Source: Cytauxzoon felis
Taxonomy: Eukaryota; Apicomplexa; Aconoidasida; Piroplasmida; Theileriidae
Direction of reading: 5' to 3'
DNA: 64,000 bases
Assembly: GCA_020283715.1 (NCBI GenBank)
Contig: JAIQCW010000047.1
Span: 1 to 64,000, forward strand
The notes under the pieces were generated by a model that saw nothing but the letters and a program-made list of their open reading frames with translations, was not told the origin of the DNA and made no database searches. Position numbers and translations under genes: made by a program. The stretch's first letter is position 1. Each line of letters begins with the position of its first letter. Shown here piece after piece: positions 11,415 to 20,290 of the stretch.

Positions 11415-13863
11415 TTTCTGTAATGATATTAGTATTTGTATATTTTTGTAATGGTTTAGGTATATGTATTTGGATTTTACCGTTATAATTAATATGATGA
11501 TGATTTTCTAATATAGCAGAGATAGTACGTCCAATAGGTAATGCAGTACCATTAATAGCATGTATAATATGATGATTATTAGTAAAAATATTAAGTTTAT
11601 ATGTTTGATAATCTTTAGTATGACTACAACTAGAAATTTCAATAAATTTATTTAATATTGGAAAATAAACTTCAAAATCTATAGTATTAAATGAATGATG
11701 ATTAATATTAGATTTAGATAATTGTATAATTCTAAATGGTAATTCAAGTGAATATAATAAATATTTTATATGTTCAATCATTAAATAATATGAATTATTA
11801 GATAATTTATCAATATTTAAACATAATAATTCTATTTTATCAAATTGTGATAAACGTATTAAACCTCTAGTATCTAAACCATATTTTTGTATTTCATTAC
11901 GAAAACATTGTGTATAACTTGTTAATAATATTGGTAATTCATTTATATTAAATCTTTTATTATTATTTATTGATAATAATGATACTTCAGATGTAGGTAT
12001 TAAATAACCATTTACACCATTTATTAAATGTCTATTATGTAATTTATATAAATTATTTTCAAATCTAGGTAAATGTCCAGTCTTATATAAATATTTCTTA
12101 TTTATAATTACAGGTAATATAATTTCATTATAACCAAATATTTTTGTATTTATATCCAATAAATAATTTATTAATGCTCTACTTAATAATGATATACAAC
12201 CACCATATACACTATATGATGTACCAACTATATCTGAACCTTTATCAACATATATACCACCCATACGATCCAATATATCAAAATGACTCAAACCAGATGA
12301 TGATACAGGACGTATTATGTCATCTGAAACTATATCATTATACTCTATACTCGATGTTACAACCTTGTCTTCGTCTTGCAGACAGCCTTCTCTATTTATT
12401 TCACCCTCCGCTTCCCTGAGATCAGCTACGGGTCCACTCGAGGTAACATCTACTACACCGTCCTTTCCACTCGCCGTGGTGGCTTCTCTATTTACTTCAC
12501 CCTCAAGTTCACGTAGATCACTTTCGGGTCCACTCGAGGTCTTATACTCAATTTTTTCCTCGTCTTGCAGACAGCCTTCTCTATTTAATTCCCCCTCCGC
12601 TTCCCTGAGATCAGCTACGGGTAATCCACTTCCACTCGAGGTTACAACCTTGTTTTCGTCTTGCAGACAGCTTTCTCTATTTACTTCCCCCTTCGCTTCC
12701 CTGAGATCAGCTACGGGTAATCTACTTCCACTTGAGGTCCAATCACTAACCTCTACAATGCCACGATCTCCGGGAGTGGCTTTACTCTTTAGAGATAGGT
12801 AATTAAAAGAGCTGACGGCAGGACCAACCTCAGTTCTTGAAGATCTGATGTCAGGACTAACTTCAGTTCTTGAAGATCTAATGACAGGATTAACTTCAGT
12901 TGTTGAAGATCTAATGACAGGATTAACTTCAGATGATTTTATAAGAGTATTATTGTTTGTATATATCGGTGTATGGGTATAAAGTATAGTATTTGTATTT
13001 GGTATGATGGGTGAAATGATGTTAGGTAATGAATTGATGATATGATTGATATTATGATTAATAATATTAGATTTAAGATTAATATTTTTTAATTTTAATT
13101 TTAATTTTAATGCAATTTCTTTTAATTTTATAATATTTTTATAATTTTTTTTAAAAATTTTTGCGATTTTATATCGTTTATTTATAATTTTTAATTTAAT
13201 TTGTTTTAATTTAATAGATTTATTATATAATTTTCTTAATTTTAATAAATTATCCCAATGATTTTCATTACGTAATAAGAAATTCTTATGAAATACTTCT
13301 GGTATTATTATTAATGATAATAAATTAAATGATTTTGGTATATAGACATTACATTCTTTTATATATTCTACATGATCATTCTTTAAATGTTTATATAATA
13401 ATTGTTCCTTCTCTAAATCATCTTTATTAAAGTGTTCAATTGACTCTAGATATTGACTTGAATTTACATATGGAAGATGTGATGAAGTATCTTTTTCCGA
13501 AGGATAGTTGTGATTTGAAGATGTAATATATTCTTCCAAAGTATAGTTGTTAGCTGATGAAGAAGTATCTTTTTCCGAAGTATAGTTGTTAGTTGATGAT
13601 GAAGTATTTTTTTCATATGAAGTAGAATGATTTGATGATGTAATATCTTCTTCCGATGAACTAGAATGAGTTGATTCAATATCTTTTTCAGAGGTATAGT
13701 TGTTAGTCAATCTTCTACTATAGTAATTTCCAGATGAAGATATAATCGATTGTATAGGATATCCTAATACCTTTGGGGTAATAAAGGAAGTATAATGAGG
13801 GTTTAAATCAAGTGTAAGACTGTCTAGAATGAAATTCCATAATAAAAAGATATAAAAAAGCAT
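11398..13863 (-). CDS. Seryl-tRNA synthetase, probably apicoplast, with large repeat insertion
   Basis: Single frame of 821 residues, nearly twice the usual 430-500. Residues 1-18 (MLFYIFLLWNFILDSLTL) look like a signal peptide followed by a polar stretch, the bipartite leader of apicoplast proteins. Residues 55-125 are Ser/Thr-rich with imperfect repeats of NNYTSEKDTSS. Residues 200-290 are lysine-rich helices of the tRNA-binding arm, ending SLPNIISPIIPN. The class II catalytic domain begins near 525: TSEVSLLSI, motif 2 FRNEIQKYGLDTRGLIR, and motif 3 INGTALPIGRTISAILEN. Between arm and catalytic core, residues about 300-506 are entirely element sequence: one C module and several B modules read in frame. 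The insertion replaces the linker and spares both domains. Identity is secure; the organelle is inferred from the leader. Confidence 0.9.
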   Translation of the reverse strand: MLFYIFLLWNFILDSLTLDLNPHYTSFITPKVLGYPIQSIISSSGNYYSRRLTNNYTSEKDIESTHSSSSEEDITSSNHSTSYEKNTSSSTNNYTSEKDTSSSANNYTLEEYITSSNHNYPSEKDTSSHLPYVNSSQYLESIEHFNKDDLEKEQLLYKHLKNDHVEYIKECNVYIPKSFNLLSLIIIPEVFHKNFLLRNENHWDNLLKLRKLYNKSIKLKQIKLKIINKRYKIAKIFKKNYKNIIKLKEIALKLKLKLKNINLKSNIINHNINHIINSLPNIISPIIPNTNTILYTHTPIYTNNNTLIKSSEVNPVIRSSTTEVNPVIRSSRTEVSPDIRSSRTEVGPAVSSFNYLSLKSKATPGDRGIVEVSDWTSSGSRLPVADLREAKGEVNRESCLQDENKVVTSSGSGLPVADLREAEGELNREGCLQDEEKIEYKTSSGPESDLRELEGEVNREATTASGKDGVVDVTSSGPVADLREAEGEINREGCLQDEDKVVTSSIEYNDIVSDDIIRPVSSSGLSHFDILDRMGGIYVDKGSDIVGTSYSVYGGCISLLSRALINYLLDINTKIFGYNEIILPVIINKKYLYKTGHLPRFENNLYKLHNRHLINGVNGYLIPTSEVSLLSINNNKRFNINELPILLTSYTQCFRNEIQKYGLDTRGLIRLSQFDKIELLCLNIDKLSNNSYYLMIEHIKYLLYSLELPFRIIQLSKSNINHHSFNTIDFEVYFPILNKFIEISSCSHTKDYQTYKLNIFTNNHHIIHAINGTALPIGRTISAILENHHHINYNGKIQIHIPKPLQKYTNTNIITENEQFY
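12345..12965 (-). repeat. Element array inside SerRS coding sequence
   Basis: Four reverse B modules, several D palindromes and one reverse C, all in frame with the minus-strand SerRS gene; followed by about four degenerate 36-nt units (translated SSRTEVSPDIR-type). About 200 codons. Confidence 0.9.
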
Positions 13864-14075
13864 TTCAATTTTATTAACATTTTCACATTAATTTTTTTAA
13901 AAATTCCTAATTTAATGTCAATTTTTTTAAAAAATTAAAATTTAGCTGTAATTTACTTCCATGTAGTAATATGTTTTTGTTATCCTGTGGTTACTAAATT
14001 AGTTACCCTCTGTGATGTAACTAATAGTAATAATTGTAAAAGATGATAATATATCCATAATACCCATAGAAAATA

Positions 14076-16016
14076 ATGTCAAATAATGAATTGGATATAG
14101 ATTTTCTTCTGAAAAATCCATGGTATATATGGAATGATAAAGATAAATGTAACACATTCCTTAGATGTAATCTACATAAAGCACTTATTCATAACATCAG
14201 ATTGAAATTATTTAGGAAATATATACAAATAGAAATCGATAAAAATCGCTCAAGAAAAAGTGCCGCCATTAAAAGAGCATTCAGAGCAGCCAAACATAAT
14301 ACTAGTCTACTCTCAAATACATTACAACAATTAGATCTACAACAATTATGGAATAAACTAGAGGAAGAAAATACACACGATAACATCAATCAACGACTCA
14401 GTATCATACTCGATAATAACAACTTCAATCTACTCAAAAATTTTAATAACAATGGACATGGAGATTCTCCACCTGAAGTTAATCCTGCCGTCAGCTCTTC
14501 ACCACCTGAGGTTAGTCCTGCCGTCAGCTCTTCCAATTACCTCCCCGTAAACGGTAGAGCCACTCCCGGAGATCGTGGCAGTGATGAAGATAGTGATGAT
14601 TGGACCTCAAGTGGAAGTGAAAGTGAAAGTGAAAGTGAAATACCCGAAAACGATCTCAGGGAGTTTGAGGGGGAACTAAATAGAGAAGGCTCTCTGCAAG
14701 AGGAAGACAAGGTTGTAACCTCAGGTGGGAAAACTGATGATAAATTATCGGATGGTTTTTTTGATATGGATGAGATGGAGAGGTTTGCTGATGAGGAATA
14801 TGTTGATGATGGTATAGATTATTTTAGTTCATTGGGTGATGAATCCGATGATTCTATCGCAGCTGCTGATATGAAATATGATGATTTTTTTAAATCTCCT
14901 GGTGATGTTAATAATAATAATGATGATGAAAATTTCAATTTTAATGGGGATATTAATGAATTAGATGAAGATGAACGTGAGATGGAATTATTATTACAGA
15001 AATATGAAGAAAATATATCAGATGACGATGATGATGAATTAAATGATTATAGGGATGATAAAGATGAAGATTTTATGGGGGATATTAACAATTTATTGGG
15101 CGATAATGTCAAATCATCTGGGGTAGATGCAGATGGATTGGATGAGATTAGTAAAATTGAGCAACAGATATCACAACCTAGACATTGGAGTTTAATGGGT
15201 GAAACTACGGCAAAAAATCGTACGAGAAATAGCTTATTAGATTTAGATTTAGAATTACCACATACTTCAACCACTATATACGATGAAGATACCTTTAATG
15301 AAGGTCGTCCTGCAGACAGCTCTTCTAATTCAATCACCGTAAACGGTAAAGCCACTCCCGGAGATCGTGGCGATGGAAGGACTTCAAGTGAAGATAATGT
15401 ATTACCATTGGAACTGATAATAATACAGAGGATAAAATCAGGCGTGTTTGATAATGTTGAACGGAAATTGGATAATGTAGTGGTTAAGAAAAGTGGGGAT
15501 AAAGATGTCGAGATCGATTTCAATAAAAGTACTAAAGGATTAGGTGATATATATGCTGAACGATATAAACAACAATTCACATCTATCGATAAATTAGATA
15601 AACATAAAGAAGAACTAACTGAGTTGTTCTCTAAATTAATGTATAAATTAGATTGCCTATCCAACTCCAACTTCATGCCCAAACGAATCTCAAATGTAGA
15701 AAATGGTGCTGATATCCCCACAATATCAATAACTGACCCCATAAATATAATAACGACATCGAAATCGGGTAAAAAGTCGGGTGGTGTAATGAATGTTGGT
15801 AGGAGCGCGAAGAAGAGGAAATTTGAGAATAAGATTAAAGGGTTAATAAAAAGTGGTAAAATTACAAAAGATGACGCGCAAAGAATAAAGAAATCCATAC
15901 ATGATAGGAATAAATTAAAAATTAAGAAATTAAAACTTAAAAAAGATACAGGACTCGATCATGAAGTCAAACCCAAAGCTAAAATCAATCTCAATGACCT
16001 CTTGTCCAACCAGTAA
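14076..16016 (+). CDS. MPP10: U3 snoRNP protein Mpp10 with two element insertions
   Basis: Single frame of 646 residues. The central region is strongly acidic (DEDEREMELLLQKYEE, ISDDDDDELNDY), followed by the diagnostic HWSLMGETTAKNRTRNSLL and LELPHTSTT, then IQRIKSGVFDNVERK and GLGDIYAERYKQQF, and a lysine-rich C-terminus (KIKKLKLKK). This is the Mpp10 order: acidic blocks, then the conserved C-terminal half. Mpp10 is part of the U3 small-subunit processome acting in 18S rRNA maturation in the nucleolus. Two element insertions are translated in frame: residues about 127-220 (C and B3 modules) and 408-440 (C only). Both fall in acidic or linker regions, leaving conserved blocks intact. Confidence 0.9.
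   Translation: MSNNELDIDFLLKNPWYIWNDKDKCNTFLRCNLHKALIHNIRLKLFRKYIQIEIDKNRSRKSAAIKRAFRAAKHNTSLLSNTLQQLDLQQLWNKLEEENTHDNINQRLSIILDNNNFNLLKNFNNNGHGDSPPEVNPAVSSSPPEVSPAVSSSNYLPVNGRATPGDRGSDEDSDDWTSSGSESESESEIPENDLREFEGELNREGSLQEEDKVVTSGGKTDDKLSDGFFDMDEMERFADEEYVDDGIDYFSSLGDESDDSIAAADMKYDDFFKSPGDVNNNNDDENFNFNGDINELDEDEREMELLLQKYEENISDDDDDELNDYRDDKDEDFMGDINNLLGDNVKSSGVDADGLDEISKIEQQISQPRHWSLMGETTAKNRTRNSLLDLDLELPHTSTTIYDEDTFNEGRPADSSSNSITVNGKATPGDRGDGRTSSEDNVLPLELIIIQRIKSGVFDNVERKLDNVVVKKSGDKDVEIDFNKSTKGLGDIYAERYKQQFTSIDKLDKHKEELTELFSKLMYKLDCLSNSNFMPKRISNVENGADIPTISITDPINIITTSKSGKKSGGVMNVGRSAKKRKFENKIKGLIKSGKITKDDAQRIKKSIHDRNKLKIKKLKLKKDTGLDHEVKPKAKINLNDLLSNQ
14457..14735 (+). repeat. Element insertion 1 inside Mpp10 coding sequence
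   Basis: Two A-D units, C with CCGTAAACGG hairpin, A, a short GAAAGT tandem, B3, a GTC-type D and A, all read in the Mpp10 frame. Confidence 0.9.
15300..15395 (+). repeat. Element insertion 2 inside Mpp10 coding sequence
   Basis: GTCCTGCAGAC palindrome and a C module with CCGTAAACGG hairpin, then a degenerate A. Same frame and direction as insertion 1. Confidence 0.88.
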
Positions 16017-16374
16017 GAACAAATACACCAATAAACCAATCATCCAATGGTGTTATCTTACAGTCCACTTGCCGTTCCACCTGAGGTTACAGTCCAACTC
16101 TTCTTCCACTAGGCGTGGTGCCTCTTCCATTTACCTATCTCCAAAGAGTAAAACCACTCCCGGAGATCGTGGCAGTTGAGATGGTAGTGATGTAACCTCA
16201 AGTGGAGTACCCGCAGCTGATCTCAGGGAAGCGGAGGGGGAACTAAATAGAAGAGGCGCCACGCCCAGTGGAAAGACCTCGAGTGGAGAGGCCACCACGG
16301 CTAGTGGGATGACGAGAGGTGGATTGAACATCATATATGAACCTTCGGTATGAATCAATTTGATCGTAGGATCT
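16017..16374. other. Convergent intergenic spacer filled by an element
   Basis: Spacer between the Mpp10 stop and the 3' end of the minus-strand gene at 16375. Almost all of it is one element cluster (16070-16345). A 72-codon frame at 15961-16179 is read-through from the end of Mpp10 in another frame and is not supported. Confidence 0.55.
16070..16345 (+). repeat. Modular element cluster (C, B1), intergenic
   Basis: A, CCACTAGGCGTGG, C, A, B1, two CCAC-type palindromes, A. Confidence 0.85.
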
Positions 16375-16950
16375 TTATCCGTCTGTGATAAATGGGCTAT
16401 CTAGCCAGATGAAAAGTAATCGTTGTAGATCGGTGGAATCGAATCTTGCCTGTATGATATCATTGATAGAAACAATAAACTCACGATATTATTGGTCAAT
16501 GTGATCCGTAAAGAGAGATCATTCTTCCATAAATTGAAATAATCTTTTACAGTAAATAAATTATTATACATTAATTCATCATTGACATTTGACGTTAAGT
16601 CTTCTAAGGCTTTTAAATCACTAAGCTGTAATAAATCATCGCTACAGACTCATTTGTATACAATAGACTCACTGCTTCATCCAAATTACCCTTCAGCTTC
16701 TCCAGTATAGTATCCTAAGATGTTATAGTATATGTGATGATGTTAAAACACACTTCATCAGCAGAATCTCCCAAATGTGTACCATTTCTGTAATGAATTT
16801 AATATTTAAATGATTTTTACCCACATACAATTTATTATTTCTCAAATTACAGTAACCCTTAACCATTGTACAGGATAAACTACGACCTAACTCTAATGAA
16901 CGAAACTTCGAATTTATCCTATCCAACTTCTGCAGATTCTTTGCAGACAT
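16375..16950 (-). CDS. Unknown conserved-looking multi-exon protein
   Basis: Likely exons 16821-16950, a very small exon near 16755-16768, 16646-16714, 16485-16625 and 16375-16449. The first reads MSAKNLQKLDRINSKFRSLE; later ones read DTILEKLKGNLDEAVSLLY, SDLKALEDLTSNVNDELMY, FNLWKNDLSLRITLTNN and LQRLLFIWLDSPFITDG before TAA. The protein would have about 130 residues and is helical and amphipathic, as in small subunits of multiprotein complexes, but I do not recognise it. The intron between 16626 and 16645 would be only 20 nt, and the second exon is inferred from frame alone, so the structure is uncertain. The last two exons fit GT-AG and frame well. Confidence 0.5.
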
Positions 16951-17009
16951 TATTGAGTATAATACAATTTACTCAAATATTAATTTATCAGATGGATTAA
17001 TACAACTAC

Positions 17010-17115
17010 TGTTCCCACTCGCCGTGGAGGCTCTCCACCTGAGGTTAGTCTTGCAGACAGCTCTTCTATTTATCTATCTCTAAAGAGTAGAACCACTCCC
17101 AGAGATCGTGGTGGA
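17010..17115 (+). repeat. Short element copy (D, A, C), intergenic
   Basis: CCACTCGCCGTGG, A, GTCTTGCAGAC and a C module; no B module. Confidence 0.8.
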
Positions 17116-17493
17116 TGTAAGGATAGGATATAAGTAGTATGATTGGTATGTAATCCGTGGGATGGACAACGATTCAGTCACTTCTCTCGTTCGGTTCCAG
17201 GGTAATATGACATAGGTTATGATACGAACATCGTTACATTTATATATTTATTGATGCTAAATGTTAAGTATATAATAATTAAAGTTGTTTTTAGCGGTTA
17301 TTTATGAGAGATCTTGTAATGTGTATATAATTTGTACCTGTACCTCGACTTGGTATATTTCTATACACATCTACATATAAATTGCATTATGTTTACGTAA
17401 TAAACATCAATTTACATGTTAAATTAGTCTATGTGTGTTTATTTGCCGTAAATAATAATCTGTGTAATTATTAGATTTCCTAAGTATAGGCGA

Positions 17494-17507
17494 CGCCTTT
17501 AAAGGCG
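17494..17507. promoter_or_regulatory. Perfect 14-nt palindrome upstream of MORN gene
   Basis: The sequence CGCCTTTAAAGGCG is its own reverse complement and is much richer in GC than the surroundings. It lies 284 nt upstream of the MORN gene start. A dimeric transcription-factor site is possible, but this is inference only. Confidence 0.3.
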
Positions 17508-17790
17508 AAAATTTCAAGAGACTATGAGATATGTGAAATATTTCTCGAAATAGATCCAGTTGCGTAGTTAATGTTAAATATTAGCACACTTTAATAAATA
17601 GAATTGATTTTATTAAAAAATTTTGCGAATATATGTTGTATTTATATACTTTTATAATTGCAGTAGTACATTAGTTATCCTGATTGTATCTTAAAAATTT
17701 TCGGACAAAGGATCGTTATTTTCGTGACAGTGTAGCTAATTTAAGTGTAAAACGTACAATATATTCAGTTTTTAATATTTATATTTGAAA

Positions 17791-19660
17791 ATGTCATCCG
17801 TAAGGTCACGTTCTGATGCACATACGTATTGTCAACAAATACCAAATCCAGCAGCAAATTCATATACTGGACAAGTATTGGACGGTCTATTTCATGGTAG
17901 CGGTACATTTTATTACAATGATTATGAGCGTTATGAGGGTGATTTCGTGTTAGGTAAACGTGAAGGATTTGGGAAATTCTTTTATTCTGACGGGTCAATT
18001 TATGAGGGTGAATGGTTGAATGATAAAATCAATGGCAATGGCACAGCATATTTTGCCAGTGGTAATGTATATGAAGGTTAGTATTGTATGTTTGATTATA
18101 CATTAACATCACAGGTAATTGGGAGAATGGTAGAATCAATGGGTTTGGAAGTTTGAAATATTCAAATGGTGATGTATACGAGGGTGAATGGGTAGATGGT
18201 GCTATGCATGGGACTGGAACATATAAATATGCCGAGGGTGATGTATATGTAGGTGAATGGAGATTAGACAAAAGGCATGGTAAAGGTACAGTCACATATG
18301 TAGATAAGACCGGCACTATATCCGAAATGTACGAAGGAGAATGGATCGATAATGTCATCAGTGGTAAAGGAACATACAAATACTCAGATGGCGGTGTATA
18401 TGACGGTATGTTTACGAACAACCACAATAATGAGATTTGTTCATCGAGTGTCACCAGCACCTGAGGTCCAATCAGTATCATCTACTCTTCCACTCAAGGT
18501 CTTCCACTCGCCGTGGCGGCCTTCCTATTTACTTCCCCCTCCGCTTCCCTGAGATCAGCTACGGGTTCCACTTGAGGTCCAATCAGTACATTCAAGGTCT
18601 GTTCTTCCGGGTAGACATACCGAGGATGATCTACGGGAATCCGAGGGGAGGTAAATAAAAGAGCTGACGGCAGGATGAAGAGAGGCGGATCTGTCTTGGT
18701 GAATATATTGATATAATGAATATATAGGTGATTGGTTTAATGGTAAGATGCATGGTACGGGTAAATATACATATCCTAATGGTGATAAATATGAGGGTGA
18801 ATGGGTAGAGGATCATAAAGAAGGGTATGTTTGAATGAAGATATTTTTAAAATATTTATAATAATTTAACTTATTTATATAGGTTTGGTGTATTAGTACG
18901 TTCAAATGGTACAAAATATGAAGGATATTGGCTTAATGATAAAGAACATGGTACAGGTACTCTAGTCTATGCCGAAAATGATCGATATAATGGTGAATGG
19001 AATATGGGTAAAAAAAATGGTACCGGTGAAATCATATATATCAATGGTGATCGATTCAAAGGTAAATTTATAAACACTACCGTAATCTCATCCACTTCAA
19101 CCGCCAACTCTCTTCCTCTCACAGTTCCACCTGAGGTTACATCCTACTCTTCTTCCACTCGCCGTGGAGGCTTCATCTAATTACCTCCCCGTAAACGGTA
19201 TAGCCACTCCCGGAGATCGTGGCGTGAGAGGTTAGTGATAAGACCTCAAGTGGAATACCTGTAAGCGATCTACGGGAGCTGGAAGGGGAAGTAAATAGAA
19301 GAGCTGTCTGCAAGACGAAGAGAGGCGGATATATCTTGATGAATATATTGATATAATGATAATATAGGTACATGGACTGATGATCATGCGAATGGTTATG
19401 GTGTATATGAGTATTCGAATGGTAATCGTTATGAGGGTGAATGGTTGATGGATAAGAGGCATGGTGTTGGTATGTTTTATTGTAAATTAGATGGATCAAC
19501 ATATAATGGTGGTTTTGTTGATGGTAAAAAAGAGGGTTATGGTACACTTGCATTAGGATGTGGTAATGTTATACATGGTATATGGCATAGAGGTACATTA
19601 ACATCAATTGATAATTTTGAAGTCTCACCAAACTCAGCATGGAGTAATCCAGATTTGTAA
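17791..19660 (+). CDS. MORN1: MORN-repeat protein, MORN1-like
   Basis: Five exons: 17791-18076, 18115-18405, 18728-18824, 18883-19061 and 19368-19660, giving 381 residues. After a short leader ([16 protein letters not shown]) nearly the whole protein is MORN repeats of about 23 residues with the pattern YEGEW-x-x-G-x-x-x-G-x-G. I count 14-15, for example [28 protein letters not shown] and [14 protein letters not shown]. Length and repeat number match MORN1 of other apicomplexans (about 360 residues, 14 repeats), a scaffold of the spindle pole region and basal complex during daughter budding. Each intron interrupts the first codon or codons of a MORN unit. Introns 1 and 3 are 38 and 58 nt; introns 2 and 4 are 322 and 306 nt and carry element clusters. 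Confidence 0.85.
18455..18690 (-). repeat. Modular element cluster (B1, E) in MORN-gene intron 2
   Basis: A, CCACTCGCCGTGG, reverse B1, a single E unit, a diverged B-like unit and CTGACGGCAG. Shares a 50-nt run with the cluster in the CLK intron (55430-55480). Confidence 0.8.
19122..19325 (+). repeat. Canonical full-length element in MORN-gene intron 4
   Basis: A, CCACTCGCCGTGG, C with CCGTAAACGG, spacer, A, B2, GTCTGCAAGAC. A useful reference for the order of modules, about 200 nt. Confidence 0.88.
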
Positions 19661-20290
19661 AATTTAATAATATATTAAACTAATATTATATATAATCTAT
19701 ATATCATTATCTATCTTATTAATTCCATAACACCGTCTCATCAATTCAATTATATCCTTACTCCACTCCAGGTCCCATCCACCTTAGGTCTAATCCACAC
19801 CTCTTCCACTAGGTGTTCCACCTGAGGTTACAGCCGTACTCTTTTTTCCACTCGCCGTGGAGCCTCTTCAATTACTTCCCATTCCAGCTCACATAGATCG
19901 CTTCCAGGTTCCACTCGAGGCCTGTTCTTAGGGGTTGATATTCTTTGTTCTTTTGGGTGGATATCGCCACGATCTCCGGGAGTGGCTTTACTCTTTAGAG
20001 ATAGATAAATAGAGAAGGCCACCACGGCGAGTGGAAGACATTGTTCTAACATCAGGTGGAGAAGAGCTGACGGCAGGATGGACCTCAGCATTATACAAGA
20101 CTTAAGATTGACGAATGCAGTGTAACTGACAAATATTATAAATATATTACAGAATTATATGTGACGCTATTTTTTAGCAAGACTTTTAGTTTTATTTATG
20201 TTACATTTTATTATTTTTTGATACCCTCGTTCAATTCTCATTTAAGAAATCTAATCATTACTCTCTTCAAATTTAGTTCCATCACCTATA
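19661..20290. other. Convergent intergenic region with element cluster
   Basis: Spacer between the MORN gene and the 3' end of the minus-strand membrane protein. It contains one long element cluster (19760-20085) with modules B2, E and C, and then about 200 nt of AT-rich sequence with no supported gene. Confidence 0.5.
19760..20085 (-). repeat. Modular element cluster (B2, E, C), intergenic
   Basis: A, CCACTCGCCGTGG, reverse B2, E units, reverse C, CCACGGCGAGTGG, CTGACGGCAG. Confidence 0.83.

Larger units (their letters stand above)
16951..17790. other. Divergent intergenic region upstream of the MORN gene
   Basis: About 840 nt between two divergent genes. It holds one element cluster with a C module (17010-17115), then unique AT-rich DNA presumed to include the promoter of the MORN gene. 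A perfect 14-nt palindrome lies at 17494-17507. No ORF is supported. Confidence 0.55.

Noticed and set aside
12317..12802. Plus-strand open frame of 161 codons
   Set aside because: It is the antisense of the element array in the SerRS gene; its peptide is only reversed B and D modules.
15047..15898. Minus-strand open frame of 283 codons
   Set aside because: Shadow of Mpp10; the sense strand has clear conserved blocks and the antisense peptide has none.
18029..18481. Minus-strand open frame of 150 codons
   Set aside because: Antisense of MORN repeats; the periodicity comes from the sense-strand repeats.
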